From an uncultured Tabrizicola sp. (GTDB taxonomy: Bacteria; Pseudomonadota; Alphaproteobacteria; Rhodobacterales; Rhodobacteraceae), in NCBI GenBank assembly GCA_937858255.1, contig CALLZQ010000425.1:1-5667 (forward strand): a stretch of DNA of 5,667 nt. The letters are read 5' to 3'. The notes beneath the pieces were generated by a model. The model did not search any database, had not been told where the DNA came from, and saw only the letters and a program-made list of their open reading frames with translations. Below are positions 4,789 to 5,667 of the stretch, piece by piece; positions within the stretch are counted from its first letter, which is position 1; each line of letters starts with the position of its first letter. A program made the position numbers and the translations under genes.

Positions 4789-4817
4789 TTGACATTGCGA
4801 ATAATTCGCATAACTCT
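4789..4817 (+). promoter_or_regulatory. Candidate promoter of the metal-binding-protein gene
   Basis: A perfect -35 hexamer TTGACA lies at 4789-4794. At 16-17 bases' spacing the -10 would fall on TAACTC (4811-4816) or AACTCT (4812-4817), both weak matches. Transcription would then begin near 4822-4825, leaving a leader of about 25 bases. The spacer is almost wholly covered by the palindrome at 4796-4810, so a bound repressor would block polymerase. Confidence 0.5.
4796..4810. promoter_or_regulatory. Fur-family-like box 2 (perfect 7-1-7 palindrome)
   Basis: TGCGAAT-A-ATTCGCA is an exact 15-base palindrome, matching the Fur-type scheme TGATAAT-n-ATTATCA at TG, AAT/ATT and CA. It lies in the spacer of the candidate promoter for a Zn/Mn-binding protein. 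In alphaproteobacteria, Mn uptake genes are commonly controlled by the Fur homologue Mur, and Zn uptake by Zur. A Mn- or Fe-type Fur/Mur site fits best here, but which protein binds is inference. Confidence 0.6.
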
Positions 4818-4849
4818 TGGGCGTCATCCTGCATCGGGCGGAGCCGGTC

Positions 4850-5667
4850 ATGTATAGCCGTCGTCAGTTTCTTGGATCTTTCGTCGCCGCCGGTGCCACC
4901 AGCATCCTGCCTGCCGTGGCATGGGCCGGAACGACGCAGATTGTGGCGACGACCGGGATGATCGCCGATGCGGCCCGGCAAATCTCGGGTCTGCCGGTGA
5001 CGGCGCTGATGGGGCCGGGGATGGATCCGCATGGCCATCGGGCGACCCGCTCGGATATTCTGGCGCTGGCCCGGGCCGAACTGGTGCTGTGGCACGGCCT
5101 GAACCTTGAGGCGCAACTGTCCGGCCTGATGGCCGATCTGGCGGCACGCAAACCGGTCGTGGCACTTGCCGAGGCGCTGCCGCGTGACCGTCTGCTGGCT
5201 TGGCCGCAGTATCCCGACCGGCCCGATCCGCATGTCTGGTTCGCGCCCGATCTTTGGGCCGAGGTGACGCGCGGGGTCGGCGCGGCGGCCGCGCCCCTGA
5301 CCGCCGAGGCGCCCAGCCGGGCCGAGGCGTTCCGGGCAGAGATTGCCGCGATGGGGGCCTATGCCGCCGAGGTGCTGGCCAGCGTGCCGCAAGAGGCGCG
5401 GGTTCTGGTCACGGCACATGATGCCTTTGCCTATTTCGGCCGTGCCTTCGGCTTTCAGGTCGAGGGAATTCAGGGCATTTCCACGGAATCCGAGGCAGGG
5501 CTGCAACGGATCGGTGAACTGGTCGATCTGATTGTCGCGCGGCGCCTGCCGGCGGTTTTTGTCGAAAGCTCGGTTTCTGACCGGTCGATCCGCGCGCTGA
5601 TCGAGGGCGCCGCGGCGCGGGGCCATCGCGTTGCCATTGGCGGCGAGTTGTTTTCCGACGCCATGGG
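4850..5667 (+). CDS. Tat-exported TroA-like Zn/Mn ABC-transporter solute-binding protein, partial (cut at right edge)
   Basis: There are 272 whole codons before the edge, close to the full family length of about 300. The protein is the periplasmic receptor of a cluster A-I (TroA/ZnuA/MntC) metal importer and passes Zn2+ or Mn2+ to an inner-membrane ABC permease. The expected ligands are present: H61 in GMDPHGHRAT, H128 in RPDPHVWFAPDLW, H190 in VTAHDAFAYFGRAFGF, and D270 in GGELFSDAMG at the very edge. His at the third position follows the TroA pattern; classical Mn-specific PsaA-type receptors have Glu there. VEGIQGISTESEAG (204-217) is also strongly TroA-like. There is no long His-rich loop of the ZnuA kind. 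The N-terminus reads MYSRRQFLG, a twin-arginine motif, with a moderate hydrophobic stretch to AWA|G at residue 26, so Tat export is likely. GGAG (4840-4843), six bases upstream, supports the start. Possible names are troA, sitA or mntC; none is certain. Confidence 0.92.
   Translation, partial: MYSRRQFLGSFVAAGATSILPAVAWAGTTQIVATTGMIADAARQISGLPVTALMGPGMDPHGHRATRSDILALARAELVLWHGLNLEAQLSGLMADLAARKPVVALAEALPRDRLLAWPQYPDRPDPHVWFAPDLWAEVTRGVGAAAAPLTAEAPSRAEAFRAEIAAMGAYAAEVLASVPQEARVLVTAHDAFAYFGRAFGFQVEGIQGISTESEAGLQRIGELVDLIVARRLPAVFVESSVSDRSIRALIEGAAARGHRVAIGGELFSDAM

Noticed and set aside
4715..5626. A 303-codon open frame on the minus strand, antisense to the metal receptor gene
   Set aside because: The opposite frame encodes an intact TroA-like protein with all ligands. 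This product is Arg/Gly/Pro-rich, matches no family I know, and crosses the operator region.
1..5667. Mobile element, CRISPR array, tRNA or rRNA, defence island
   Set aside because: I saw no transposase or integrase frame, no regularly spaced direct repeats, no tRNA-like cloverleaf, and no compositional break. The gene content is ordinary chromosomal.

Overview
The window looks like ordinary chromosome from a high-GC alphaproteobacterium, most likely Rhodobacterales (Rhodobacter/Paracoccus type). The grounds are strong G/C third-position codon bias in every gene, a PhaR polyhydroxyalkanoate regulator of the Rhodobacterales kind, and a small secreted protein that resembles a family I know from that order. 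I see no mobile element, rRNA, tRNA, CRISPR array or integration scar. Base composition is even, apart from two short AT-rich pockets that are regulatory (about 2607-2650 and 4760-4820).

Layout, left to right: (1) 1-430, minus: the N-terminal part of an unrecognised single-pass membrane protein that runs off the left edge. (2) 431-630: a 200-base divergent region with GC-rich inverted repeats and the phaR leader. (3) 631-1191, plus: phaR, followed six bases later by a LysR-type regulator (1198-2157), probably on the same transcript. (4) 2154-2606, minus: an Lrp/AsnC regulator, overlapping the LysR gene tail to tail by 4 bases. (5) 2607-2678: a short divergent promoter region with a near-perfect 22-base palindrome. 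(6) 2679-3269, plus: a LysE/RhtB amino-acid exporter. (7) 3261-4274, minus: a GT-A-like putative glycosyltransferase, overlapping the exporter tail to tail by 9 bases. (8) 4329-4742, plus: a small secreted protein of unknown function. (9) 4743-4849: a control region with two Fur-family-type 7-1-7 palindromes around a TTGACA -35 box. (10) 4850 to the right edge, plus: a Zn/Mn-type (TroA-like) solute-binding protein with a twin-arginine signal, cut off by the window. Its ABC-transporter partners would be expected just beyond the edge.

The genes form small independent units, not one pathway. The two clearest functional units are the divergent Lrp-regulator/LysE-exporter pair, where the regulator probably senses an amino acid and controls both itself and the exporter, and the metal-uptake gene with a metalloregulator-type operator. 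phaR lies here without phaC or phaP in view. I found no strong evidence of a new defence, mobile or biosynthetic system. The points most worth a second look are the operator architectures, the Tat signal on the metal-binding protein, and the two proteins I cannot name.
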